Below, in pieces: positions 17,279 through 25,944 of a DNA stretch of 64,000 nucleotides (within the stretch, counting starts at the first letter, position 1; every line of letters starts with the position of its first letter). Below the pieces are notes generated by a model that was not told the origin of the DNA, did not search any database, and saw only the letters and a program-made list of their open reading frames with translations. The stretch is from CAYMWF01 sp964394085 [NCBI: uncultured Gemmatimonadota bacterium] (GTDB taxonomy: Bacteria; GCA-2686955; CAYMWF01): positions 11,630 through 75,629 of the forward strand of contig CAYMWF010000021.1 of assembly GCA_964394085.1 (NCBI GenBank). The letters are read 5' to 3'. A program made the position numbers and the translations under genes.

Positions 17279-17834
17279 GAGGTGCGATCGCTTTTTCGAA
17301 ATCCTTGAGCGATCTATAGCCGACGAATTTGTCGGTAATATTTCCCTTTCTGTCGATGATGAATGTTGTCGGAATACCCGTGATGCCGCCATATGCCTTG
17401 ACTACACTTTCATTCCCCAAGCAGACGATCGTCTCAAGTTTCTCTTTCTCGACGAATGACCTGACTGCTTCTTCTTTATCGAGCGCTACTCCGATAACAA
17501 CCAGTCCCTTTTCTTCATATCGGTCGATCAGCGATTTGAAGTGAGGTAATTCCATCTTGCAGGGGGGACACCATGTCGCCCAGAAATCCAGAATAACCAC
17601 TTTACCCGCAAAATCTGATAGGGAAACGTTCTCGCCGGCAAGATCTTTGAGGGTAAAATCAGGAGCCGAATCGTCCTGCGACATATCCGGGAGAGATATT
17701 TCAGCAGATCCGCCAAGGGTCTGCGCTTCAGCGGCACTGTGCTGATTGTTCTTTTCAGGCTGGCGGCAGCCGGGAGCCGACAGTGCAAATATCAGAATAA
17801 ATAACTGAATTAAAATCATACGTATGGATTGCAT
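17271..17834 (-). CDS. TlpA/ResA-like thiol-disulfide oxidoreductase lipoprotein
   Basis: A 187-residue lipoprotein with a signal peptide and lipobox ending at Cys23 (ALSAPGC), then an AlkC/TSA-type thioredoxin fold. The active site is Trp88-Cys89-Pro-Pro-Cys92 in DFWATWCPPC. The cis-proline segment GIPTTFIID follows. Such proteins reduce periplasmic disulfides, often for cytochrome c maturation, though no ccm gene is in the window. I chose the ATG with AAAGGA upstream, seven codons into the longest frame. Confidence 0.92.
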   Translation of the reverse strand: MQSIRMILIQLFILIFALSAPGCRQPEKNNQHSAAEAQTLGGSAEISLPDMSQDDSAPDFTLKDLAGENVSLSDFAGKVVILDFWATWCPPCKMELPHFKSLIDRYEEKGLVVIGVALDKEEAVRSFVEKEKLETIVCLGNESVVKAYGGITGIPTTFIIDRKGNITDKFVGYRSLKDFEKAIAPHL

Positions 17835-17883
17835 TGTTTTTCCTTTCGTGGGCACCCGGAAAAAGTGAATTATTCTTCGAACT

Positions 17884-19152
17884 TTACCTCCTCATCAGAA
17901 GATACTCTCCGGTGCCGCGTAAATCGCAGAAATAAAATGTTTTTCCGAAGTTGTAATAATACCAGATCTCATAACCTCTTGAATTGATATCGAAGGGATG
18001 GCTGTCGATATCATCCGGCGGGCCGAACTTGATATAGATCATTCCTCTGTCGGTTCGCCATCCTTCCCGCGTTTCTCTGAAATGCCTGTTGGCATACGCG
18101 ACTCTTCCGTAATACTCGTTCTGGGCGATATTGGTTCCATTTTCATTACGAATACTCTTGCTTTTCCAGAACTCGTCAAAAAGCTCCTGTTTACGGTTAC
18201 CCTCGGCCAGTCGCATTTTGTCCAGTTCCTCTCCGCTGGCGACATAGATAAGTTGTTCAATTGCAAGAGCCAGATTCGTGAACATGCCCGACTGGATGGT
18301 TATGCTTGTCCCGACGGAAAATTTCCCCCGTTCAAGAGAGATGGTATATCGACCTGCTGGCAAATCAGAAATCGGCAGTCCCGCCGCCATCCTGGCGACC
18401 GGCGAACCGGGCGGAGATACAGTGGCCGCGGGAAGCCGTGTTACTAGGCCGCCGCCCTGGTTACGGATATTATACGCAGCCAGTACGCTGTCCGGAATAC
18501 CGGCCGAAAAGCAAACTGCCACAAGCCTGGCTGCCTTTTCGCTGTCAACGGTATCACAAACAAGACTCTCCTTCATGTTTTCCCAGAATGGCGCCGGGGG
18601 CACTCCCTGAAGAAGTATGATAGAGCTCACGGCACCTTGCTGCCCGCTGAAATCTTTCATTAAAACAGGTGCTTCTTCACGAAAGGGTTTCTTCGTGTCA
18701 TGATCCATGACTTCGATATGAAGCACATAGTCACCGGGCGGCACATCCAGAAAACCTGATATGCTGAGCACCAAATCCCTGGAGTTCGTTTCGGAAAACT
18801 GGTGCGTGATTCGTTTCTCGAGCCAGTTCTTCCTGCCCACGACCTTTCCATCGTGATTCGTGATCTGTATTCTTGCGGTACATTCCGCGATATACTTTGA
18901 ATCTTGCCTTACGAATTGCAGGTTGTCATACGGTATATAGATATCAACAAACAGACGACTCAGAGCCGCCTTTTCTACAGGCGCCGGGAAATTTCCAACA
19001 ATAAATGTGAAAAAATGTTCGCCAGTATAACACTCTGGCCCTGAAAGTATCTCCATTGTCTGAGCTTGCGACTCAGCCGCCATACAGAAAAGGATACACA
19101 AACTGAGGAATACCCTCACAAGGCATTTTCGATATGGAAAAACACAATTCAA
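17884..19152 (-). CDS. GWxTD-domain exported protein
   Basis: A 422-residue protein with a signal peptide (hydrophobic residues about 12-30, cut near SQAQ). The middle is beta-rich. The C-terminus carries the namesake GWRTDRGMIYIKFGPPD motif followed by YEIWYYY, the GWxTD domain found mostly in Acidobacteria and FCB-related phyla, with no known biochemical role. The start is TTG, one base after the stop of the upstream beta-barrel protein, so the two are probably translated together. The adjacent genes point to an envelope function. Confidence 0.85.
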   Translation of the reverse strand: MNCVFPYRKCLVRVFLSLCILFCMAAESQAQTMEILSGPECYTGEHFFTFIVGNFPAPVEKAALSRLFVDIYIPYDNLQFVRQDSKYIAECTARIQITNHDGKVVGRKNWLEKRITHQFSETNSRDLVLSISGFLDVPPGDYVLHIEVMDHDTKKPFREEAPVLMKDFSGQQGAVSSIILLQGVPPAPFWENMKESLVCDTVDSEKAARLVAVCFSAGIPDSVLAAYNIRNQGGGLVTRLPAATVSPPGSPVARMAAGLPISDLPAGRYTISLERGKFSVGTSITIQSGMFTNLALAIEQLIYVASGEELDKMRLAEGNRKQELFDEFWKSKSIRNENGTNIAQNEYYGRVAYANRHFRETREGWRTDRGMIYIKFGPPDDIDSHPFDINSRGYEIWYYYNFGKTFYFCDLRGTGEYLLMRR

Positions 19153-19153
19153 T

Positions 19154-22100
19154 TTAAAATTCGCTGCCTATGGAAACATAAGTTACAGGGGGCTCAGGAA
19201 AACCTGCAAGATCAGTCGGCCAGGCCATATCCACCAGGAATACAAATATTCCCAGGTTCATTCGTAAACCGATTCCGCAGCCGGCTTTTGCATCGTCGAG
19301 TTTCGGCATCCCGTCACTCGTAAGGTCCAGGGGGTCAAAGCCGTCCCCGGAATTCCACGCCGCCCCGATGTCTAAGAAAAGAGAGCCCCTTACATTGTAT
19401 AATTCAATAGGGAGAGGCCAGCCCATTTTAAGATGTTTTATCAGCGGGAATCTGAAAGACAGGTTACCGAGTAAAGCTCGAGTACCTGTCTGCTCATAAT
19501 ACTTCGCTCCTCTCAACGGAGTAACAAAAGATGAAAAATATATTTCTTCGATACCGTTGGGATAGGCACCGGGTCCCAACCGGTAATTCAACCAGTTATC
19601 CATACCTCCGAGGTAGAAACTCGTCGGAGAGCGGCCCGTGCTGTATCCGCCGAACATTCGGAAAGCGAAGGAGTATTCCTTATTGATCATCCAGTATTTT
19701 CTTATATCCCCCAGGAAGGTGAGGAATTCGATTCTGTTATCCTTGTCTCCCCAGCCCGGGGAACTTTCCACACCGAGGAAACTCCTGGCGCCATCCATCG
19801 GACCGGTCATCCCCCAGAGCACCGTATCATGCACGAAGAAAAGGGATGGATACAGTATGTTTCGGCGCTCTCGAGCCTTGTGCTCGAGAGTCCAGTAATC
19901 CATATATTCTCGTTCGATCCCTGAAATACTCAAAGCAAAATCAATCCGATCGAACTTGGTCAGCGGACGTGATACCGAGCCGCTCACCCCGAAAATTCTA
20001 TCTTTGATGAAAAGGAGATCCGTTCCAGCGCCTGGAACAAGATCAGTATCATCGGTAATCGAATAATATGCGTTATGAAATGCACCGATACTATAGTCAT
20101 TCCGGCCAGGTAAATAATAATAGCGGGCCATGACGTTGCTGCTCTCGAAATCTGAGAACATATCGAAAAGGAAAAAGATCCGATGGTTCCCCAATTGATC
20201 CGACAAGGCAATTTGAGAGTATCCCAGGAATCCGAAATAAGGATCGTAACCGGCGCTTCCATACACCAGATCCGGAGAAAATTTTATTCTGTATTTCCCG
20301 GCCTCTTCTGCTTTTCCGCCAGCAGACCTCTCTTCGGCTGAATCACCGATGATAACCGCCCTCATCCTTCCAGGAGTATCGACGGATCCTTCGTCCGGAT
20401 CGAATTCCTGATAATTTTCGGTTTCCGAAATATGCTCCTGACCCTTATCGCTTACCAGGAGGGATTGATTATGTATTGAATTTGGGGGAACTTCTGCTGC
20501 GCTGGCTGCTTCATAACCCGAATCCTCGAAAGAACCATTCTGCCAAGCTGCATTTAAAGGATTATCGATGGAAAACAGATCCCAACCGCCGAAATGATAA
20601 GAAGAAAAAACCAGTAATGCCCCATCGCTGGTTATCGATGGATTGAAGCATCCGGTTAGAACATTTGTCAGAGGAACCGGCCCGGTGGACCTGTCAAGAG
20701 GAAGCGAATAAATATTGCTGACTCCTCCCTTGTCCGAAATAAAAACAAGCACCGGCAGACCCGGGGCGCAAAAAGGTTCTCTCTCCCGAGCGAAATCAGT
20801 AGTAATTCTGTCAATCTCCGGTTTATCTCCAAGCCAGATTCTGTACAGATCAAAATGACTGACATCGTGCTGATGGAGGGAATCACCCGCGCTTCCGGCT
20901 ACGTCGAAACGCCCTCCCCTGTCCGATACGAAAAAGATGCTTCGACCATCTGAGTCCCAGGCGGGATCTTCATCACTGAACAAATCGTCAGTCACATTTA
21001 TCGGGACAGGATTTTTCTCAGCAATCTCAATATAATAAATATCGGACCGTCCGGCATGAATACCCGAAAAAGCGATGTATTTACCGTCTGGAGACCATGA
21101 AGGGGAAAAAACACCCTCCAGGGCAAAAACAAACTTTTCTTGGACTTTTCCCGTCGCTGCATCAATGATGTACAGGGCATCTTTACCGCCCATCTTCGCA
21201 GCGAAAGCTATCTGCTCTTCATCAGGCGACCAGGTGATTCCCGACCTGAGCCAATGCATTTCCTCGAAAGAAGAAGTTCTCTCACCTTTTACCAGACGCG
21301 GCCCAAGCTTATCTTCCGTAATATTGTAGAGTAGAATATCCGTGTACGCGTTTCGATCGGAAAGGAAGGCTACACTAGATCCGTCAGGCGATACCGCCGG
21401 ACTCGTATTGAAATAATTCCGCCACTCAACGTGATCCGTCAACTGCCTTGCGAATCCTGCCGGCTCGACTCTATGTGAAAGCTCTGGCCAGTAACGCTTC
21501 TTCATCGCAAGATGCCATTCCCTGCCGAGTTTCTCGAAATCTCTCCCAAGTGCGATTTTGAACCCTTCTTCCACATCACGAGCGTATCTTATCTTGTTTA
21601 AAATCTCGCCGATCTTGTTGTGTCCGTATTTGTCTGCAATATATTTGAAAAGCGACTGCCCTCCCTGGTAAGGCATCATGTCCAGATATTCGATTTCGGG
21701 CAAATACCCGGTAATAACCGCGTCCCTGAGAATCATATCCGCTCGTGTGTCCCATCTCGATGATTCATATTCCGCAAGGCCTTCAACAAACCATAGCGGT
21801 ACATTGAGCTGAACCTGTGCTGAGACAATCCTGGAAAAAGTCCTGCCGAAAAGCATGTCAAACATGACGGCATGCACAAGCTCATGCCGGATAACATGAT
21901 GGAATTCCTGATAATTGCCCTCGAATGGTACTACAACCCGCTGCTTGAAATACTCGGTAAATCCTCCGACTTCTTCCGGCACCATTTGTGAGATGACGTT
22001 AGTCTGTTCGAACTCATTGTGAGAATTGAAAATAATGACTGGGATTTTTGAAGAGAGAATATGATTGAAATCTCGGCAATACTCCTCGACGGCATTGTCT

Positions 22101-22315
22101 CCAGCGTCTGCTGCAAACTCCGCGAGGCGCGCACCCCCGGAGTAGAAATAGATCACGAGATTATCTGTTTCAAATTCCCGCCAGGAACGTTTCTCGTATT
22201 GAATTTTGTTTTTTCCGAAGTAATAGCAGAAGCCTGAATCCGGCAGGCTGAGCAGCACTGCGGCGATGATGCACAGCAAGCCGATCAATCTCGGAAATTT
22301 TCCGGAAAGAAGCAC
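19154..22315 (-). CDS. Peptidase-MA / TolB-propeller / outer-membrane beta-barrel protein
   Basis: A 1053-residue exported protein with three parts. After a signal peptide (about 8-30) is a metallopeptidase region with His144-Glu145-x-x-His148 in RHELVHA and the downstream LWFVEGLAEYES motif, as in peptidase MA (gluzincin) domains. Residues about 290-600 hold WD40-like PD40 repeats of TolB type (SPDGSSVAFLSDR, SPDGKYIAFSG and similar). The last 350 residues look like a BamA/Omp85-type barrel ending in a Phe (SIGSEF), as outer-membrane strands do. It starts with GTG. The combination suggests a surface-anchored protease or assembly factor; substrate unknown. Confidence 0.8.
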   Translation of the reverse strand: MLLSGKFPRLIGLLCIIAAVLLSLPDSGFCYYFGKNKIQYEKRSWREFETDNLVIYFYSGGARLAEFAADAGDNAVEEYCRDFNHILSSKIPVIIFNSHNEFEQTNVISQMVPEEVGGFTEYFKQRVVVPFEGNYQEFHHVIRHELVHAVMFDMLFGRTFSRIVSAQVQLNVPLWFVEGLAEYESSRWDTRADMILRDAVITGYLPEIEYLDMMPYQGGQSLFKYIADKYGHNKIGEILNKIRYARDVEEGFKIALGRDFEKLGREWHLAMKKRYWPELSHRVEPAGFARQLTDHVEWRNYFNTSPAVSPDGSSVAFLSDRNAYTDILLYNITEDKLGPRLVKGERTSSFEEMHWLRSGITWSPDEEQIAFAAKMGGKDALYIIDAATGKVQEKFVFALEGVFSPSWSPDGKYIAFSGIHAGRSDIYYIEIAEKNPVPINVTDDLFSDEDPAWDSDGRSIFFVSDRGGRFDVAGSAGDSLHQHDVSHFDLYRIWLGDKPEIDRITTDFAREREPFCAPGLPVLVFISDKGGVSNIYSLPLDRSTGPVPLTNVLTGCFNPSITSDGALLVFSSYHFGGWDLFSIDNPLNAAWQNGSFEDSGYEAASAAEVPPNSIHNQSLLVSDKGQEHISETENYQEFDPDEGSVDTPGRMRAVIIGDSAEERSAGGKAEEAGKYRIKFSPDLVYGSAGYDPYFGFLGYSQIALSDQLGNHRIFFLFDMFSDFESSNVMARYYYLPGRNDYSIGAFHNAYYSITDDTDLVPGAGTDLLFIKDRIFGVSGSVSRPLTKFDRIDFALSISGIEREYMDYWTLEHKARERRNILYPSLFFVHDTVLWGMTGPMDGARSFLGVESSPGWGDKDNRIEFLTFLGDIRKYWMINKEYSFAFRMFGGYSTGRSPTSFYLGGMDNWLNYRLGPGAYPNGIEEIYFSSFVTPLRGAKYYEQTGTRALLGNLSFRFPLIKHLKMGWPLPIELYNVRGSLFLDIGAAWNSGDGFDPLDLTSDGMPKLDDAKAGCGIGLRMNLGIFVFLVDMAWPTDLAGFPEPPVTYVSIGSEF

Positions 22316-22359
22316 CTGGGCGGCTCTTTTTCCTTCCCGGACCGGGAAGTTATTGTAGG

Positions 22360-22956
22360 TTAGAATGGCAGGTCGTCTTCAACTCCATCCACTTCACCGA
22401 CACTCCCTTTTCCACCGTCCGATGAACCCTCCTCTCCATAAAGGAAGGGATCTTTTGAACCGGATTCCTGGAAAAGAGTGGAACCGCCGTGAAATGGGCT
22501 GGAATCCTGAGTATTCTGTTCTCTATTTTCGGGTAACCGGTTCCCTTGAATTTCCCGCGGGAAGTTTCCGGCTCCGGAGGTGTTAACTCTTTGCTTTCCC
22601 CCGGCAAAACTATCCGAGGAACCCCGGGAGGGGCCGAGCATGAGGAAATGCTGGCATACAACTTCAGTCGTCCAGCGTGTACCGCCATTTCGATCTTCCC
22701 ATTTCCGTGTTTGAAGGCGCCCCTCCAGGTAAATCTGCTTGCCCTTCAGAAGGAATTGTTCCGCTCGCTCCGCGTGACGGCCGAACATCACAATCCTGTG
22801 CCATTCCGTACGATCCTCCCAATTACCCTCTTTGTTCTTCCTTCTCTCGGTAGTTGCCAGGTTAAACGTTGCGACAGCATTATTGTTTGCCGAATACCTG
22901 ATTTCCGGATCACTGCCGAGGTTTCCGATGAGTTGTACCTTGTTGAGACCTGCCAT
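22360..22956 (-). CDS. ssb: Single-stranded DNA-binding protein
   Basis: A 198-residue SSB. The OB fold (MAGLNKVQLIGNLGSDPEIRY to about residue 105) carries the usual WHRIVMFGRHAE and YLEGRLQTRKWED motifs, followed by a long Gly/Ser-rich linker and the acidic tip DDLPF that recruits repair and replication proteins. I chose the ATG with GAGGGGAG upstream. Confidence 0.96.
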   Translation of the reverse strand: MAGLNKVQLIGNLGSDPEIRYSANNNAVATFNLATTERRKNKEGNWEDRTEWHRIVMFGRHAERAEQFLLKGKQIYLEGRLQTRKWEDRNGGTRWTTEVVCQHFLMLGPSRGSSDSFAGGKQRVNTSGAGNFPREIQGNRLPENREQNTQDSSPFHGGSTLFQESGSKDPFLYGEEGSSDGGKGSVGEVDGVEDDLPF

Positions 22957-23211
22957 AATTGACTCCCCTCGTGCCGGTTGTATGCATGGAAATTGAATAT
23001 TACCATCAGGTGCTTCCACATGCAAATAGATTTAACGACCAGAATCGATCAAGGTCAGCTTTCGCCAACGCATAATTTTGAATTCCGACATGGGCAATTT
23101 TCTCGTTGAATCTTTTTTGTCTGCTCTTCCGAAGGAATGGATGGCTGTCTGGCAAGCATCACCAAGACCGACAGTCGAAGAAAAAGCTTCGGGATCAGGA
23201 AATGAAGCGCG

Positions 23212-25038
23212 TCATTGGATATTATTCCAATCGCTTCTCTCATCCTGATCGACCGGGGTATCCGGATCTCGCATTTCCGATAGATTCCTTACGGCCTCAA
23301 GTGCAGTATCAAACGCCTTGTCCAGCATATACGATGCTTTCTCCAGCTCCCCTTTCTGAAGAAAGTCCTGAGCATCCTTTTTGATTGCTTCAGCCTGTTC
23401 TTTTCGTTTTCCGGCGGGAGACTCTTTTTCATCCGGCAGAGAATCGAGCAATTCTGTCAAGATGTGCAATCGATCGTATATTCTTGATTCTGCGGTACGC
23501 ATTTCTTCAAGCAACCGCAGCGAAAGTCGCACGCTGTCCGTGATAATCCCCATCGCCTTTTCATCTCTTCCCCTCTCCAACAATCGTTTCGCTCTTTCCT
23601 CCTGGAAATGCAATCGTCGAACCGGTTCTGCTTCCGGCGCGATTTCGTCGAGTTGTCGTAACAATCTCGCCAATCTTTCCATGGCCAGTTCCGGTTCTCT
23701 TTCAATCGCTTTATCGATTTCCGACTTCCTCTCCATTCTCATTTCATGTAACTTGTCTCTCGCTTGAACGGGAAGTCCGAATAGAACAAGCTTCTCGGGA
23801 AGTGTAAAAAAATGACCTGATTCCCGAAATTGATGGTTAGGGGCATCGGGCCTTTTATTTTCATGAAACGACTTCTGGGCAGACCTGCTGTGTCCGCTGA
23901 TCTCCGCACAAAGTTTACGCGCCGGTTTCCCTTCGAGCAGGATGGTTTTCAACTGTCTTCTCAGATTCAGAGCTTCAATAATAATTGCCTCTATCCGTTT
24001 GTTAAAAATTCCATCGTGAAGTTTCATGGTGGCTTGCTCAATCAATTCTGCATAAACCGGGAACAGCCGCCGTGCAGTTTCACCGTCATACCGAATAAGC
24101 TCTTCGAATCGGGCAAAGTCACTTTTCAGAAACAGCAGCACCGTTTCATAAAGCTCCGGAGGCTCTTTCAATCGCCCTCCACTATTTGGTCCCGGTTTAT
24201 CTTTTTGATCTCCGAAATCCTTAGTCTCAATTGTGTGATTTTGCGAGCCGAAATCAAGTAAGGTCCTGACCCCCTCCCGAGTGACAATCGAATTACATTT
24301 TTCGAAATGCTTGAGGGCTCTTTGCCAGTGCATATGCTCAATTGCGATGATCCCTTCCGAATGAGCGTGCCAGGCTGGGAAGAATTCAGGAGTCAACAAG
24401 TTCCCGCCCTGGTCATCGAGCAGTCTGCCGAGCCTGAATTGAACCCGCAAGGTATGGATATCGAGAGGTTCCATTTCACTTGCGGCTTCTACAGCATCAG
24501 CAAGAAATCCGACAAGTTCGCGGTCAATCAATTGTCGGTTGTTCGTACCGGCGTCTATTTCATGTGGAGGAGTTCCTGACCGAACCGGAATGATCACACG
24601 ATCGAAAAAATCGAATCTGGCAGATGAATTCCAGGGAAGTTTCTGTATAGAATCCAATGCTCTGGCGAGCTCAGGATCTTCTTCGATATAACAGAAAATC
24701 AGATCTTCAACGAGTCGCAGGATGCAGAAGCGTCGATACAGCTCAAACCCGGGCCGGAATGGGGGAATCCGCTCGAGCTCAACCAGCAGGTTGAACATTT
24801 CTGCCTGTTTTGCATGACTGCAGCTTGTTACGAGGTACCGCAGTACCTCTAACTCACGTATTTCCCCTTGAGGGTGGCGAGGTTTTTCCTGTGGTCGTTT
24901 TTGAGAGGTCTTATACCTAACATCCATTGGTTGAAATGGCCATGCTGCCGGTGCGATTAGAAGCACCGACAGCAAAAATGCCGGAATCAGCCTGGTCTGG
25001 TATTTTTTCTTCACTACTTTTTTGGCATTGCGGGTCAA
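23212..25038 (-). CDS. Unknown exported helical protein
   Basis: A 608-residue protein I cannot assign. It has a basic N-terminus and a hydrophobic run (residues about 16-33, ending AAWPF), consistent with export or a membrane anchor. The rest is almost all charged alpha helix, rich in Glu, Arg and Leu, with coiled-coil-like stretches in the last 200 residues. The TTG start overlaps the stop of the preceding gene as TTGA. Both products have the same make-up, so they probably work together, perhaps in the periplasm. Confidence 0.65.
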   Translation of the reverse strand: MTRNAKKVVKKKYQTRLIPAFLLSVLLIAPAAWPFQPMDVRYKTSQKRPQEKPRHPQGEIRELEVLRYLVTSCSHAKQAEMFNLLVELERIPPFRPGFELYRRFCILRLVEDLIFCYIEEDPELARALDSIQKLPWNSSARFDFFDRVIIPVRSGTPPHEIDAGTNNRQLIDRELVGFLADAVEAASEMEPLDIHTLRVQFRLGRLLDDQGGNLLTPEFFPAWHAHSEGIIAIEHMHWQRALKHFEKCNSIVTREGVRTLLDFGSQNHTIETKDFGDQKDKPGPNSGGRLKEPPELYETVLLFLKSDFARFEELIRYDGETARRLFPVYAELIEQATMKLHDGIFNKRIEAIIIEALNLRRQLKTILLEGKPARKLCAEISGHSRSAQKSFHENKRPDAPNHQFRESGHFFTLPEKLVLFGLPVQARDKLHEMRMERKSEIDKAIEREPELAMERLARLLRQLDEIAPEAEPVRRLHFQEERAKRLLERGRDEKAMGIITDSVRLSLRLLEEMRTAESRIYDRLHILTELLDSLPDEKESPAGKRKEQAEAIKKDAQDFLQKGELEKASYMLDKAFDTALEAVRNLSEMRDPDTPVDQDERSDWNNIQ

Positions 25039-25679
25039 TGGATACGTCTTTCTCGGGTTCGAAGGCCAGGATCACCACCGACGGCGGTCGCGATCCGTAA
25101 AAGAAGAAGACAAGATTCACGATCACCGTTTTGAAGAGCGTGACGCGCTTCTTCAAGTTTCTCCAGGACCACCTCCAGAGAACCGGCCTGTTCCAGTTCC
25201 CCCTCCAGCTCGGCCCGGAGTTTACGTGATTCGTAGTTTTCGCTCAGACGAATCAGACGTTTTTCCAGCCTTATGTCCTTTCGGATTTCTTTACAGATAA
25301 TATCTGAAGCGATTAGCTTCAGCCTGGCAGCAGATCGAATACACTGCCTGAAAGGACGACCCCGGTTTTCATTTTCGAGCAAGCTTTCAGCCTGGTCCAG
25401 CTTTGAAGCAGCAAGCTTGAGCACTTCTTCCGCAAGTTCTTCGTGCTCGCCTGCTTTATGCGCATTTCCGGCAAGAGCGTTGATTTGACTGTTCAGACGG
25501 CTGAGAATCTCCAACGGATCATCATGAGTATCTTCACGGGGGAAATGCCCGTCGAAAGTTTCTGGCTGCGCAGCAGGGGGAAATGCAGCCGCAGCGAGGT
25601 TGAATGTTAGTATAACGGCAATTCCAGCAACAACCTTAAATGTTCCGTTCACCAGATTCTTTCGACCATTACGTTTCAT
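25035..25679 (-). CDS. Unknown exported coiled-coil protein
   Basis: A 214-residue protein with a signal-like N-terminus (MKRNGRKN, then a hydrophobic stretch to AAAAFPPAA). The mature part is charged and helical, with heptad-like Leu/Glu/Arg spacing from about residue 60 to 200. No family recognised. The ATG has AAAGGAG upstream. It is coupled to the longer helical protein downstream by a four-base overlap. Confidence 0.65.
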   Translation of the reverse strand: MKRNGRKNLVNGTFKVVAGIAVILTFNLAAAAFPPAAQPETFDGHFPREDTHDDPLEILSRLNSQINALAGNAHKAGEHEELAEEVLKLAASKLDQAESLLENENRGRPFRQCIRSAARLKLIASDIICKEIRKDIRLEKRLIRLSENYESRKLRAELEGELEQAGSLEVVLEKLEEARHALQNGDRESCLLLLRIATAVGGDPGLRTRERRIH

Positions 25680-25944
25680 CGGTTTCTCCTTTACGCGAAG
25701 GCACACCTACGGCTCCCTTCAATTCTCGATGTAAACGCAAGGTATGTACCCTTGGAATTCAATGAAAAATATGCAGTTGCGGATACGGATCTGTACCTGA
25801 GTGTACAGTCGATACACCTTTGGGATCAATTTGCGACCCCGAATGGAGCGATTGAGCTTAACATTACGCCGGTATTCAACTGGAAAAGGTCCAACGTGTT
25901 TCGACTGATATCATGAAAGTGTACATTGGTGCCGCAACATCATG

